Source: an uncultured Alphaproteobacteria bacterium (GTDB taxonomy: Bacteria; Pseudomonadota; Alphaproteobacteria; RF32; CAG-239). Taken from it: a DNA stretch of 64,000 nucleotides. The translations under genes and the position numbers were made by a program. Positions 8,247-17,680 of this stretch are shown here, in pieces (position 1 is the first letter of the stretch; every line of letters begins with the position of its first letter). The notes below the pieces were generated by a model that searched no databases, was not told where the DNA came from, and saw only the letters and a list, made by a program, of their open reading frames with translations. The stretch covers positions 1 through 64,000 of the forward strand of contig CAKQMD010000004.1 of assembly GCA_934254925.1 (NCBI GenBank). The letters run 5' to 3'.

Positions 8247-9701
8247 ATGTCAGAATTAACCGATTTAACGATTGCCGAAGCCCGTGAAGGTTTGAAAAAC
8301 AAGAAATTCGGCGCCGAAGAATTGACGCAGGCTTATCTTCGACAGATGGAAGCTAACCGCGATTTGAACGCCTATGTTTGTGAAACGCCGGAAATTGCCC
8401 TCAGCCAGGCCCGGGTATCGCAAGAAAAGATTAATCAAGGTCAAGCCGGGGCTTTGGAAGGTATTCCGATGGGGGTGAAAGACCTGTTTTGCACCAAGGG
8501 GATTGCCACCACCGCTTGCTCCAATATTCTGAAAGGATTTGTGCCGCCTTACGAATCTACCGTGACACAGAAACTGCTGGACGCCGGCATAACGATTTTG
8601 GGCAAATTGAACATGGATGAGTTTGCCATGGGCGGCAGCAACGAAACGTCAGCTTTCGGTCCGGTCATCAATCCCTGGCAAAAGGAAAAGAAACTGGTGG
8701 CAGGAGGATCTTCTGGCGGATCGGCGGCGGCGGTGGCGGCCAAGATGGCTGCAGCCGCGACAGGAACTGATACCGGAGGGTCAATTCGGCAGCCTTCGGC
8801 TTTTTGCGGCGTTACCGGCATCAAACCGACATACGGACGTTGTTCCCGTTACGGTATTATCGCTTTTGCCTCTTCTTTGGATCAGGCCGGTCCGATTGGC
8901 AAAGACGTGAGGGATTGCGCCATTTTGCTGAAGGCAATGGCCGGGTATGATGCAAAAGATGCGACTTCCGCCGACGTGCAAGTACCTGATTTTGAGAGTT
9001 TTTTGCATCAGGACATTAAAGGGTTGAAAATTGGTATTCCCAAAGAATATCGTCCCGAAGGGTTGAATGCCGAAATTGCCAAGCTGTGGGATGACGGAAT
9101 TGCCATGCTTAAGGCTCGCGGGGCAGAAATTGTCGACATCAGCCTGCCGCATACCAAATATGCGTTGGCGACTTATTATATTATTGCCCCGGCGGAAGCT
9201 TCTTCCAATTTGGCTCGTTATGACGGGCTGCGTTACGGCAATCGGGTGAACGGCGTGCATTTGGATGATATGTATACCAACAGTCGGACGGCCGGTTTCG
9301 GGAAAGAAGTGAAGCGCCGAATTATGGTGGGGACTTATGTCTTGTCTGCCGGTTATTATGACGCTTATTATTTGAAGGCGCAGAAAGTTCGCCGATTGAT
9401 TCGGGACGACTTTGTCCGCGCTTTTGAAAGTTGCGACGTTATTTTGACGCCGACGGCGCCGGTGACGGCTTTCCCGATCGGTGACAAGTCGATGCGCGAA
9501 AATCCGATCAACATGTGGTTGAACGATGTGTTTACCGTTTCGGTCAATTTGGCGGGGCTTCCGGCGCTCAGTTTGCCCGGAGGGTTGAGCAGTAACGGTT
9601 TGCCGCTTGGGTTGCAACTGATCGGCAAGGCTTTTGACGAGGCGACGGTTTTTAAAGTTGCTGACGCTTTGGAACAAGACATTCATTTTGTGAGGAAATA
9701 A
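8247..9701 (+). CDS. gatA: Asp-tRNA(Asn)/Glu-tRNA(Gln) amidotransferase subunit GatA
   Basis: A 484-residue amidase-signature enzyme that releases ammonia from glutamine for transamidation. The Ser-cisSer-Lys triad is visible: Lys78 in GVKDLFC, the cis-Ser in GGSSGGSAAAV and the nucleophile region TGTDTGGSIRQP. The substrate segment FCGVTGIKPTYGRCSRYG is intact. It sits between gatC (32-base gap) and gatB (2-base gap), so the three form one operon. Confidence 0.98.
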   Translation: MSELTDLTIAEAREGLKNKKFGAEELTQAYLRQMEANRDLNAYVCETPEIALSQARVSQEKINQGQAGALEGIPMGVKDLFCTKGIATTACSNILKGFVPPYESTVTQKLLDAGITILGKLNMDEFAMGGSNETSAFGPVINPWQKEKKLVAGGSSGGSAAAVAAKMAAAATGTDTGGSIRQPSAFCGVTGIKPTYGRCSRYGIIAFASSLDQAGPIGKDVRDCAILLKAMAGYDAKDATSADVQVPDFESFLHQDIKGLKIGIPKEYRPEGLNAEIAKLWDDGIAMLKARGAEIVDISLPHTKYALATYYIIAPAEASSNLARYDGLRYGNRVNGVHLDDMYTNSRTAGFGKEVKRRIMVGTYVLSAGYYDAYYLKAQKVRRLIRDDFVRAFESCDVILTPTAPVTAFPIGDKSMRENPINMWLNDVFTVSVNLAGLPALSLPGGLSSNGLPLGLQLIGKAFDEATVFKVADALEQDIHFVRK

Positions 9702-9703
9702 AA

Positions 9704-11161
9704 ATGACGGGAATGATTATTGAAACGGCACAAAATCGCTGGGAAATTGTTTGCGGTTTGGAAATCCACTGTCAGATTATTTCCAAATCAAAAATGTTTT
9801 CCGGTGCATCAACCCATTACGGATCAGATCCTAACGAGAACGTTTCCTTTGTTGATGCCGGCATGCCGGGAATGTTGCCGACGTTAAACGAAATGTGCGT
9901 GCGGCAGGCGGTCAAGACCGGACTTGGGCTTAATGCCAAGATTAACAAATATTCGGAATTTGCCCGCAAGAACTATTTTTATGCCGATTTGCCCCAAGGG
10001 TATCAGATCAGTCAGTTCAAGTATCCTTTGGTCGGCGAAGGAATGATCAGCGTCGATTTGGAAGACGGCAGCCATAAGGAAATCGGCATTGAACGAATCC
10101 ACATTGAGCAAGATGCCGGAAAATCAATCCACGACATGGCGCCGGACAAGAGCTTTATCGACTTGAACCGGGCGGGGGTCGGTTTGATGGAAATCGTGAC
10201 CAAGCCGGATTTCCGTTCGCCGGAAGAAGCGGGTGCTTTTCTGCGCAAGCTGCGTTCAATCGTGCGGTATTTGGGGACTTGTGACGGCAATATGGACGAA
10301 GGCTCTATGCGCTGTGATGTGAATGTTTCGGTACGTCCGGTCGGAGAAAGCGGTTTTCGGACTCGTTGTGAGATGAAAAACGTCAATTCCGTGAAATTTG
10401 TCATGCAGGCGATCGAAAACGAGGCCAGACGCCATGTCGAGGTTTATGAAAGCGGTGGGGAAATCGTGCAGGAAACCCGCCAGTTTGATCCGGCAACCGG
10501 CAAGACGCGTGTGATGCGCAAAAAGGAATTTGCCCACGATTATCGCTATTTTCCGGAGCCAGATTTGCTGCCGCTGGTTTTGAATGATGCTTTTATTGAG
10601 GAAATTCGGCAGGATATGGTGGAACTGCCCGATGCCAAAAAGGCTCGCTTTGTGAAAGAGCTCGGTTTGACGGCCTATGATGCTTCGGTTTTGTGTGAGA
10701 ACAAGGAAACCGCCGATTTCTTTGAAAAAGCCGCAAAAGGGCAAGATGCCAAAAAAGTGGCCAATTGGATGATGGGTGATTTTTTTGCCATGTTGAACGA
10801 GAAAAAGCTGGAGTTGAAAGATTCTCCGATTTCTCCGGAAAATCTGGGACGTTTGGTCGGATTGATCACGGCAGAGGTGATTAACGGCAAAACAGCCAAA
10901 GACGTCTTTGCCTTAATGGTCGAAACAGGAGAAAATCCGGAAAAAATCGTTGAAGAAAGAGGGTTGAAGCAAGTGACAGACACGGCAGCGATTGAAGCCG
11001 TCATTGACGAAGTCATTGCTTCTTCTCCGGATAACGTCGCAGCTTTTAAGGCAGGGAAAACCGCTTTGATGGGGTGGTTTGTCGGTCAGGTTATGAAAAA
11101 GTCTCAAGGAAAAGCCAATCCCGGTATGGTAAACAAGCTGTTGGCGCAAAAATTGGGATAA
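9704..11161 (+). CDS. gatB: Asp-tRNA(Asn)/Glu-tRNA(Gln) amidotransferase subunit GatB
   Basis: A 485-residue subunit that phosphorylates the misacylated tRNA and receives the ammonia. It shows GLEIHCQI near the N-terminus, YFYADLPQGYQISQ, the signature SFIDLNRAGVGLMEIVTKPD, SMRCDVNVSVRP and the C-terminal YqeY-like helical domain ending NPGMVNKLLAQKLG. The start ATG at 9704 follows GAGGAAATAAAA. The operon closes with a terminator 13 bases downstream. Confidence 0.98.
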   Translation: MTGMIIETAQNRWEIVCGLEIHCQIISKSKMFSGASTHYGSDPNENVSFVDAGMPGMLPTLNEMCVRQAVKTGLGLNAKINKYSEFARKNYFYADLPQGYQISQFKYPLVGEGMISVDLEDGSHKEIGIERIHIEQDAGKSIHDMAPDKSFIDLNRAGVGLMEIVTKPDFRSPEEAGAFLRKLRSIVRYLGTCDGNMDEGSMRCDVNVSVRPVGESGFRTRCEMKNVNSVKFVMQAIENEARRHVEVYESGGEIVQETRQFDPATGKTRVMRKKEFAHDYRYFPEPDLLPLVLNDAFIEEIRQDMVELPDAKKARFVKELGLTAYDASVLCENKETADFFEKAAKGQDAKKVANWMMGDFFAMLNEKKLELKDSPISPENLGRLVGLITAEVINGKTAKDVFALMVETGENPEKIVEERGLKQVTDTAAIEAVIDEVIASSPDNVAAFKAGKTALMGWFVGQVMKKSQGKANPGMVNKLLAQKLG

Positions 11162-11173
11162 AGCAGACGGATT

Positions 11174-11209
11174 AAAAAAAAGGAGATTTGCAAAAAATCT
11201 CCTTTTTTT
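11174..11209 (+). terminator. Terminator after gatB
   Basis: The stem aggagattt/aaatctcct is flanked by an A run before and seven T after. It could also serve the convergent DUF2155 gene. Confidence 0.85.
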
Positions 11210-11235
11210 GTTGTCGGCAGGGAAGTTAGGCGTTG

Positions 11236-12243
11236 TTATTCCGCCGGTTTCAACGCTTCGACGTCTAATTCGAATTCATCTTCCTCTACCGGGTATTCTT
11301 CGTCAAAGTTAATCAATTGCGTATCGGCGGCTTCGGAAGCCTGAGGCGTTTCGGGGACCGCTTCCTGCTCTTGTTCCTGCTTGGCGTTCAAATCGATTTT
11401 AACCGCGACGTCCGGTTGTCGGAGAGCGGGAGATTCCTCGGCGGGAGACGTTTGCGCTTCCGTTTCGCTGATAACGGTTTTGACAACGTCTTCAAGCGTT
11501 TGGGACTGTGTGTTTTCTTTAACCTCCGGCGTCGGTTCCGCTTCTTCTTGAGGCGACGGGCTTTGGCTGACGGCTTCAAAATTGATCAATGCCTGAGGAC
11601 CGTCTGCTTCCACGGGGTCGGAAGGCTGTGTCATAACTGCTGCGGGAAGGGCTGCTTCTGCCGCCGGTTGTTGTGTCGTAACTTTGGGAGAAGGCGTTTC
11701 TTCGCTTTGCTTCGAAGATTGGCTTTCGTCAGCTTCAGGCGTTTGAGGTGTTTGCGCTTCGTCTTTTAAGGGAATTTCCTCTTCTTCTTGAGGCAAAGAC
11801 GGGATTTCTTCACGCAGCAACAACTCGTCTTGGCTGAGCAATTTGAGATTGGCGGTGTTGCCGTTATAGCATTGCAGCAGCCAAACGTCATAAATCGGGT
11901 GTTCCACCGCGTTTAGCGCCGGAGAGGAGGACATCATCCAACCGCGAAAAATGTTGACGGGGTTTTCTTGGTCATAATGATCGATAATGTCGACAAAGGC
12001 AAAGTTTTCCGGCGTTTCCTCCGGCGGGCGGGTTTTGCAGGCGCGAACGACGATGGAGAAACTGCCGAATTTGACTTCGCCGTTGACGGGAACGTCAATG
12101 ACGCTGACGCGGCCGGTGATTTTGTCCATAGCCTGCATTTTGGCCATGTTGGTGTCGATTTCGGCTGCCTGAAGAGCCGTACCGAACAGCAAGGCGCTCA
12201 AGCCGCACAGAAAAGGAAGGCTATTTTTTGTCTTTTGAACCAT
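11236..12243 (-). CDS. DUF2155 envelope protein with long acidic C-terminal tail
   Basis: A 335-residue exported protein. A signal peptide (residues 1-27, ending GTALQA) precedes a DUF2155-type domain (about 30-130) with RVSVIDVPVNGEVKFGSFSIVV, the Cys in RACKTRPPEETPENFAFVDI and IFRGWMMSSSPALNAVEHPIYDVWLLQC. DUF2155 proteins are small alphaproteobacterial envelope proteins, often next to mlaD; their role is unknown. Unusually, residues 140-335 form a low-complexity Glu/Pro/Gln/Ala-rich tail. Its start overlaps the end of the upstream MCE gene by 23 bases, so it is translationally coupled and probably works with the lipid-transport proteins. Confidence 0.85.
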   Translation of the reverse strand: MVQKTKNSLPFLCGLSALLFGTALQAAEIDTNMAKMQAMDKITGRVSVIDVPVNGEVKFGSFSIVVRACKTRPPEETPENFAFVDIIDHYDQENPVNIFRGWMMSSSPALNAVEHPIYDVWLLQCYNGNTANLKLLSQDELLLREEIPSLPQEEEEIPLKDEAQTPQTPEADESQSSKQSEETPSPKVTTQQPAAEAALPAAVMTQPSDPVEADGPQALINFEAVSQSPSPQEEAEPTPEVKENTQSQTLEDVVKTVISETEAQTSPAEESPALRQPDVAVKIDLNAKQEQEQEAVPETPQASEAADTQLINFDEEYPVEEDEFELDVEALKPAE

Positions 12244-12685
12244 TGTCCGTCACCATGAAGATTATTTCACCGACCATGTCTTCAATTGTTTTAAAGTCTT
12301 TGGTATTGCTGATGACGTCACCGTCTTTGAGGTAGGTATTGGCTTGTCCGGGGACGATTTTGATGAATTTATCGCCGACGAGACCGTCACTGACGATGAT
12401 AGCTTCGCTATCCGTCGGGATGTTTAGGTCTGACGTTAGGCTCATTTTGACGTCGGCGATGTAATTTTCATTATCCAGCTTCTGGCTGAGAACAGTACCT
12501 ACCTTAATGCCGTTGATGCGGACGTCCGAACCGGTGGTCAGACCGCCGACTTTAAGAAATTTGGCGGTGACGGTATAGCCTTTGACGACCTGGAGATCCG
12601 AAACGCGATATGCAAAATACAGGAAAAAGGCAGCCACGACGACGACCACGATGCCCATAATGGTTTCTACAGGTTTCTTATTCAT
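12221..12685 (-). CDS. mlaD: MCE/MlaD-family lipid-binding protein
   Basis: A 154-residue single-MCE-domain protein. A membrane helix (about residues 9-26, GIVVVVVAAFFLYFAYRV) is followed by the MCE fold with GLTTGSDVRINGIKVGTVLS and SDGLVGDKFIKIVPG. In the Mla pathway, MlaD hexamers pass phospholipids between membranes with the MlaE/MlaF ABC transporter. It overlaps the preceding MCE gene by 8 bases and the DUF2155 gene by 23. MlaE and MlaF are not in the window. Confidence 0.9.
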   Translation of the reverse strand: MNKKPVETIMGIVVVVVAAFFLYFAYRVSDLQVVKGYTVTAKFLKVGGLTTGSDVRINGIKVGTVLSQKLDNENYIADVKMSLTSDLNIPTDSEAIIVSDGLVGDKFIKIVPGQANTYLKDGDVISNTKDFKTIEDMVGEIIFMVTDNGSKDKK

Positions 12686-13205
12686 TAAACAAATCTCCTT
12701 CTTTTGTCTCAGTGCTGTTGTCTTTTATGCCGCGATTGGCTTTTCCGATACTGATAATGCGGTCGACCAACTCCTCAATAACCATGGCGTCCTGCGTGTA
12801 TGAGAATTCGCCGCCGCGGGGCAAATAGTCTTCGGAACCGCCGGGTTCAATTTCAATATATTTTGATCCCATAATGCCGGAACTGACGATGGAGGCCGAA
12901 CTGTCGTCGGGTATGGCGATGTTGTCCTTGACTTCAAGGGTCAAAATGGCTTTGAAGTCCTTGTCAAGTTTGGCATCCACAACTTTGCCGATGTCTATGC
13001 CGGCCATGCGCACCATATTGCCGACCAATAGGCCGTCGGTACGGTTGAAACGTGCGATGAGCGGATAGTATTTGCCGTCGTCGGCATGGGTTATGTCTGC
13101 CCGTTGCGACGTAAAGAGCGCCACGACGGCGACAATGCCCAAGGCAACCCACAGGCCAGTCTTGAGGTAGCGGCTTTCTTCGCGTGAATATACGTCTTCT
13201 TTCAT
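12678..13205 (-). CDS. Second MCE/MlaD-family protein
   Basis: A 175-residue paralogue of the following gene. A membrane helix (about residues 18-33) is followed by an MCE domain: DGLLVGNMVRMAGIDIGKVVDAKL and SSGIMGSKYIEIEPGGSEDYLPRG. The C-terminal helix (ELVDRIISIGKANRG) is of the type that lines MCE rings. Having two MCE proteins in tandem suggests a hetero-oligomeric ring or two rings; this is inference. It leads the three-gene unit with DUF2155. Confidence 0.88.
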   Translation of the reverse strand: MKEDVYSREESRYLKTGLWVALGIVAVVALFTSQRADITHADDGKYYPLIARFNRTDGLLVGNMVRMAGIDIGKVVDAKLDKDFKAILTLEVKDNIAIPDDSSASIVSSGIMGSKYIEIEPGGSEDYLPRGGEFSYTQDAMVIEELVDRIISIGKANRGIKDNSTETKEGDLFNE

Positions 13206-13390
13206 TTTTCTCCATCCGTATAAAATTTGCTCAGTTCTTATAAATAAAAGATATTTGACGGTTTGTCACCAAAGATTTTTGACATATGAGCAGAAAAGTT
13301 TTTCCACCAGGGCGTAAAAAAATTGTTATGAATTTGAAAAAAATCGGTTAAACTAGAAGAACAGATAATCGGTATCACGGAGTTGACACA

Positions 13391-14116
13391 ATGATCGTGG
13401 TAAAAAACTTATGTAAAAGCTTCGGACGCCTTAAGGCAATTAACAATGTGAACTTCTGCATAAAGAAAGGCGAGGTAGCCGCCCTTTTGGGGCCGAACGG
13501 TGCGGGCAAAACCACTTTGATGCGGATGATCAGCGGATATTTGCCGCCTGATTCAGGAAGTATCAGCTTAAACGGATATGACATGAGCCTCAGCCGGATT
13601 GAAGCGGAAAAAAATTTGGGCTATGTGCCGGAAAACGGTTTCGTTTACGGAGACATGAGCGTTTTTGAGTTTTTGAAGTTTCGGGCGGAGTTGCGCGGCA
13701 TGGCGGTTTCTGATTTTCGCAAAAGTGCAGCTGAGTTGGTTGAGAGCCTGGAATTGACGGAAGTGATCAATCAGAGAATCGATACCTTGTCCAAAGGATT
13801 CAAACGGCGGACCGGTCTGGCTGGCGCTTTGGTTTATCGTCCGCGGCTTTTGGTTCTGGATGAGCCGACGGAAGGGCTTGATCCCAACCAAAAATTTAAG
13901 GTACGCCAATTTATTAAGGATTACGGACGGAAGAACATCGTGTTGGTTTCGACGCATATTATGGAAGAAGTCGAGGCCATGGCCGATCGGGTGATTTTGC
14001 TTAACCGGGGAAAATTGGTGCGTGATACGACACCATTGGAACTTAAAAAAGCGGAACCGGGCGGCGATATCAGCGCGGCTTTTCGCCGGATTACCGCCGA
14101 AGTGGGAGGAAAGTGA
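13391..14116 (+). CDS. ABC transporter ATP-binding protein (GldA-like)
   Basis: A 241-residue ATPase with Walker A GPNGAGKTT, Walker B LLVLDEPTEGLDP and switch His in STHIMEEVEAMADRV. The signature region reads TLSKGFKRRTGLA instead of LSGGQ, as in the GldA/NodI branch of ABC-2 exporters. The following genes encode the ABC-2 permease, a GldG-like protein and a DUF4340 protein, the gene set named after Bacteroidetes gliding motility. Alphaproteobacteria with this set are not known to glide, so a general export role is more likely. Confidence 0.92.
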   Translation: MIVVKNLCKSFGRLKAINNVNFCIKKGEVAALLGPNGAGKTTLMRMISGYLPPDSGSISLNGYDMSLSRIEAEKNLGYVPENGFVYGDMSVFEFLKFRAELRGMAVSDFRKSAAELVESLELTEVINQRIDTLSKGFKRRTGLAGALVYRPRLLVLDEPTEGLDPNQKFKVRQFIKDYGRKNIVLVSTHIMEEVEAMADRVILLNRGKLVRDTTPLELKKAEPGGDISAAFRRITAEVGGK

Positions 14117-14117
14117 G

Positions 14118-14849
14118 ATGAACGGACGCTTGTGGTGCCTTTTTAAAAAAGAGTTCGGCAGCTATTTCAGAACCCGGATGGCTTATGTTTTGTTGTCGGT
14201 TTATTTGCTTTTGTCCATGCTGAGCGTGTTTTATCGCGGCGATTATTTTGATCTTTATAATCGGACGTTGTTTTCTTTCTTTTATTTTCAGCCGGAGATT
14301 CTGGTAGTACTGGTTCCGGTGTTGACTATGAAGCTTTGGGCCGATGAGCGTCGCAGCGGCACGATTGAACTGTTGCTCAGCGAACCTGTCGACTATGGAA
14401 CGCTGGCGGCCGCCAAGATTCTTTCGGTTTGGGCTTTTTGTGCGGTGATGCTGGCGGCAACTCTGCCTTTGTGGCTGGTGACGGCATGGTTTATTCCGAC
14501 TGATGTCGGAACGATTTTGAGCGGTTATGTGGCTTGTCTGCTGACCGGAGGTGCTTTGGCTGCCGTCGGCGCGGCGGTTTCTGTTCAGGCTAAAAATCCG
14601 GTGACGGCTTATTTGGCGGCATTTATCGCCGGGTGGCTGATGAAACTTGCCGATTTTGATTGGGTTTTGCGTTTTTTCAAACTGTCTGATGAATTGAGTT
14701 TTCGCATTGCCACCGCCCTGAGCTTTAAAAGTCATTTTGAAGATCTGATGCTTGGGCAACCGGGATGGGACGATTTGGGGTATTTTGTCAGTATCATTTT
14801 GCTGGGATGGTGGCTGAATACGATGATTATTGCCACCAAAAGGGATTAA
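14118..14849 (+). CDS. ABC-2 type permease (GldF-like)
   Basis: A 243-residue membrane protein with about six hydrophobic segments. The hallmark MKLWADERRSGTIELLLSEPV (about residues 73-93) marks ABC-2/GldF permeases. The ATG at 14118 lies one base after the ATPase stop codon, inside an AAGTGAGATG arrangement, with GGAGGAAAG as its ribosome site. The paired ATPase is immediately upstream. Confidence 0.9.
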   Translation: MNGRLWCLFKKEFGSYFRTRMAYVLLSVYLLLSMLSVFYRGDYFDLYNRTLFSFFYFQPEILVVLVPVLTMKLWADERRSGTIELLLSEPVDYGTLAAAKILSVWAFCAVMLAATLPLWLVTAWFIPTDVGTILSGYVACLLTGGALAAVGAAVSVQAKNPVTAYLAAFIAGWLMKLADFDWVLRFFKLSDELSFRIATALSFKSHFEDLMLGQPGWDDLGYFVSIILLGWWLNTMIIATKRD

Positions 14850-14862
14850 GAAGGAGGGGGAT

Positions 14863-16743
14863 ATGAAAAAGAAAAAAGCTCCCGATTATCGCGTATCGGT
14901 TTTAGCGCTGCTAGTTGTGGCCATCTGGGTTTTGTTCAACGTCGGCCTGAGCTTGTGGAACGGCGGCGCCGTCTGGGACGTGACACAAGGAAAGCGTTAC
15001 AGCCTGGGAAAAGAAAGTTTGGAAGAATTGCAAAAGCTCAAAAGCCCCTTGCAGATGACGGTTTACATGTCTGCCAATCTGGAGAAGGAAAATCCGCTCT
15101 TGTGGCAATACGGCCAATATGTTCTGAAGTTTTTGGAGCAGTATCGCCGGGCGGCGCCGGATAAAATCGACGTCGTGATTAAAAATCCGGAGCCTTATTC
15201 CGCCGTCGAAAAAGAGGCTCGTTCGTCTAAAGTGAAAGACTTTCCGGATCGGGAGGGACAAAATAATCTATATTTCGGTATGGCGGTTATGGACGACCAG
15301 GGGCATGAATGGACCATCGCCTATTTTGAACCGGCGCGGATTGCCTCTCTTGAAAACGATGTTACCAGGATTTTGGCTAAGAGCAACGGCTATCATCGGG
15401 CGAAGGTCGGCGTTTTCAGTCCGGTGTTGCCGGTGATGAATTCCGGTCAGGTTTTTGACGAGACGACGGATTGGGGTTTCATTAAACAATTGAGCAATGA
15501 TTACGATTTGCAGCTGTTGGCGGGGGAAAGCTTGGAAATTCCGAGAGAGATTGAGGTTTTGTTGGTTGTTGATCCGCGAGAGGTCAGCGATCAGATGCTC
15601 TATGCCTTGGACCAGTTCGTATTGCGTGGGGGGCGGTTGCTGATTTTGCCCGATCCGTTGTCGGAAGTCAGTTTGCAGCTGTATGGCAGCGATGATTCTC
15701 GTGAAGATCAGCTGCCTCTGTTATTGGCCAATTGGGGCTTTATTTATGATCCGACGTTGGTCAGCGGGGATGAAAGCTTGGCTCAGCCGGCTTTGACGGT
15801 GACGCGCGAAGGGGTAAAAAAACGCGACAATCCTTTGGATATGACGGTGAAGGAAGCGTCTATCGCTCAGGATCACCCCATTAGCCGGGGTTTGAAACGT
15901 TTGGCCTTTAAGTCTGCCGGGGCGTTGCAGATCAATGCAAGAGAACGGGCGGTGGTGACGCCGTTGGTGACGACTTCCGCACAAGGGGGGATGACGACGG
16001 TCGAAAATGTCAAAGGCGAAGTTCCGGGATACGGTTTTGCCGCAGGGACGGAGAAAAAGATTTTAGCTGCCGTGGCCGAAGGACGTTTTTCTTCCTTGTT
16101 TGATGAGAATCCCTGGCGGAATTATGAGACGAAAAAGAACAGTTTGCCGTTTTTGGCCGCTTCGACGGAGGAGGGTAAGGTGATGGTGATCGCCGACAGC
16201 GATTTTCTTTACGATGCTCTTTGGAACAGCGGCAAAACCAACGCTTATAACAGCAGCGTCTATGATTTTGTGCCAACGGCCGAAAACGGCTTGTTGATTC
16301 GGCGTGCCGTCGATTTTCTGGCCGGAAACGACGATTGGGCCGATCCGGCGCCGCGAAACGGTTATGAAGAGGGAATGAGCGTGGGGGCGCAATTGGTTCC
16401 GCAAAAAGACGCTGAGGAATATGCCGTCTTGCAACATAATCTAAAGCTGAAGTTGGGTGAAGCAGCCCAGCTGCGGCGCATGATGCAAAGGGGCGAGGCG
16501 GTTCAAAGCTTTAAAAACCTTGAGGCTTTGAGCGAATTGGAGCGTCAGGCGGAGGAGCTTAAAGGCGAGTTGCGGCATCGGGATTATGAGATACGCCGCA
16601 AAACGGCCGCGGCGAAAAACCGGTTGATTTGGCTGGTTACCGGCGGTGCGACCCTCGCGGTTTTGGTTTTATTGGCGCTGCTGCAATTTTGGGCGGCAGC
16701 ATCTCAACGTAAACAGGCGATGAAGGTGATCCATGAAAAATAA
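14863..16743 (+). CDS. GldG-like ABC transporter accessory protein
   Basis: A 626-residue protein with a transmembrane helix near each end (residues 10-30; about 590-615, LIWLVTGGATLAVLVLLALLQF) and a large extracytoplasmic region between them. The N-terminal half carries the GldG-type domain (VWDVTQGKRYSLGKESLEEL), and the middle reads like the ThuA/DUF4350-type fold (LLILPDPLSEVSLQ). It has a coiled-coil-prone segment (about residues 540-585) before the last helix. The ATG at 14863 follows AAGGAGGGGG. The domain partners are in the same operon. Confidence 0.85.
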   Translation: MKKKKAPDYRVSVLALLVVAIWVLFNVGLSLWNGGAVWDVTQGKRYSLGKESLEELQKLKSPLQMTVYMSANLEKENPLLWQYGQYVLKFLEQYRRAAPDKIDVVIKNPEPYSAVEKEARSSKVKDFPDREGQNNLYFGMAVMDDQGHEWTIAYFEPARIASLENDVTRILAKSNGYHRAKVGVFSPVLPVMNSGQVFDETTDWGFIKQLSNDYDLQLLAGESLEIPREIEVLLVVDPREVSDQMLYALDQFVLRGGRLLILPDPLSEVSLQLYGSDDSREDQLPLLLANWGFIYDPTLVSGDESLAQPALTVTREGVKKRDNPLDMTVKEASIAQDHPISRGLKRLAFKSAGALQINARERAVVTPLVTTSAQGGMTTVENVKGEVPGYGFAAGTEKKILAAVAEGRFSSLFDENPWRNYETKKNSLPFLAASTEEGKVMVIADSDFLYDALWNSGKTNAYNSSVYDFVPTAENGLLIRRAVDFLAGNDDWADPAPRNGYEEGMSVGAQLVPQKDAEEYAVLQHNLKLKLGEAAQLRRMMQRGEAVQSFKNLEALSELERQAEELKGELRHRDYEIRRKTAAAKNRLIWLVTGGATLAVLVLLALLQFWAAASQRKQAMKVIHEK

Positions 16744-17680
16744 GTATATCAAACAGACTTTGGCGGTTTTGTTGTTGGCGTTTTTGTGGGCGGCCGGCAG
16801 CTTGTATTTTTTTGAGCAAAAGGGTAATGACGTCAAAGGCGCTTTGGTCTTTGCCGAAAGCTACAATGCCGGAACCAAGGTAGACCGTATTGAGGTGGGC
16901 AATCAGCAGAACAAAATTACATTGGTTCTTGAAAATGGCGGCTGGCGCGTGGCTGAGGCGGATTATTATTATGCGCATCCGGGATTTGTGGCGGCTTTGC
17001 TTGAGGATTTAAATCAGGCGCGGTTTTATCGCCCGCAGGAAAAAGCGCCGCAACCGGAAAAGGGCTGGACGTCCATTAAGGTTTTTGCCGGAAATAAATT
17101 GCTGAACAGTATTGAAGTTGGTGATAAAACGCCGAACCAGCGCTATAATTACCTGAAACGAGATGCACAGGGTGTTTGGTTGGTCGAGGGAAAATTCCAG
17201 TTGCCGCGGCGGCTTTATTCCTGGATGCAGCAGCCGTTGACGGCGTTTCCTCCATCGTTGTTTGAAGCGGTTGAGATTGTGGAAAACGGCGAAAGCAGGC
17301 AGGCAAAAAGAGAATCGGAACTGCAGGAGTTTCTTGACGCCGAAGGAAGGCATCTGAAAATGACGAATTTGCTGCAGGTTTTTGAGTTTCTTAATGCGCG
17401 CGGGGCACAGGCGGCACAGAATTTTGACGACAGTGTTCATCAAAAGTTGCGCAAAATCGTGCTGACAACGTTCAGCGGCATGGTGATTACGGCCGATTTG
17501 TATCAGGATGCCGAAAAAAATTATTGGTTGAAGCTAAGTTTTTCGACAACGCATCTTCCAACCGTCTATGTTAATGATTATATCAAGGAGAACAGTTACC
17601 TGTATGAAGGGTGGTATTTCAAAATTTCTCCCGAAGCAGGCGAAAAGTTAGCCTTATATGACATTGACAGAGATTTATGA
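16733..17680 (+). CDS. DUF4340 domain protein
   Basis: A 315-residue protein with an N-terminal membrane anchor (residues 8-27) and a periplasmic domain of the DUF4340 type: KITLVLENGGWRVAEADYYYAHPGFV, VGDKTPNQRYNYLKRDAQGVWLV, RLYSWMQQPLTAFPPSLF. DUF4340 proteins usually accompany GldG-like proteins; no biochemical role is known to me. Its start overlaps the upstream gene by 11 bases and its stop overlaps the kinase start, so the operon is tightly coupled. Confidence 0.85.
   Translation: MKNKYIKQTLAVLLLAFLWAAGSLYFFEQKGNDVKGALVFAESYNAGTKVDRIEVGNQQNKITLVLENGGWRVAEADYYYAHPGFVAALLEDLNQARFYRPQEKAPQPEKGWTSIKVFAGNKLLNSIEVGDKTPNQRYNYLKRDAQGVWLVEGKFQLPRRLYSWMQQPLTAFPPSLFEAVEIVENGESRQAKRESELQEFLDAEGRHLKMTNLLQVFEFLNARGAQAAQNFDDSVHQKLRKIVLTTFSGMVITADLYQDAEKNYWLKLSFSTTHLPTVYVNDYIKENSYLYEGWYFKISPEAGEKLALYDIDRDL

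Noticed and set aside
11317..11769. A long frame opposite the DUF2155 tail
   Set aside because: It is the complement of a low-complexity coding stretch, which leaves other frames open.
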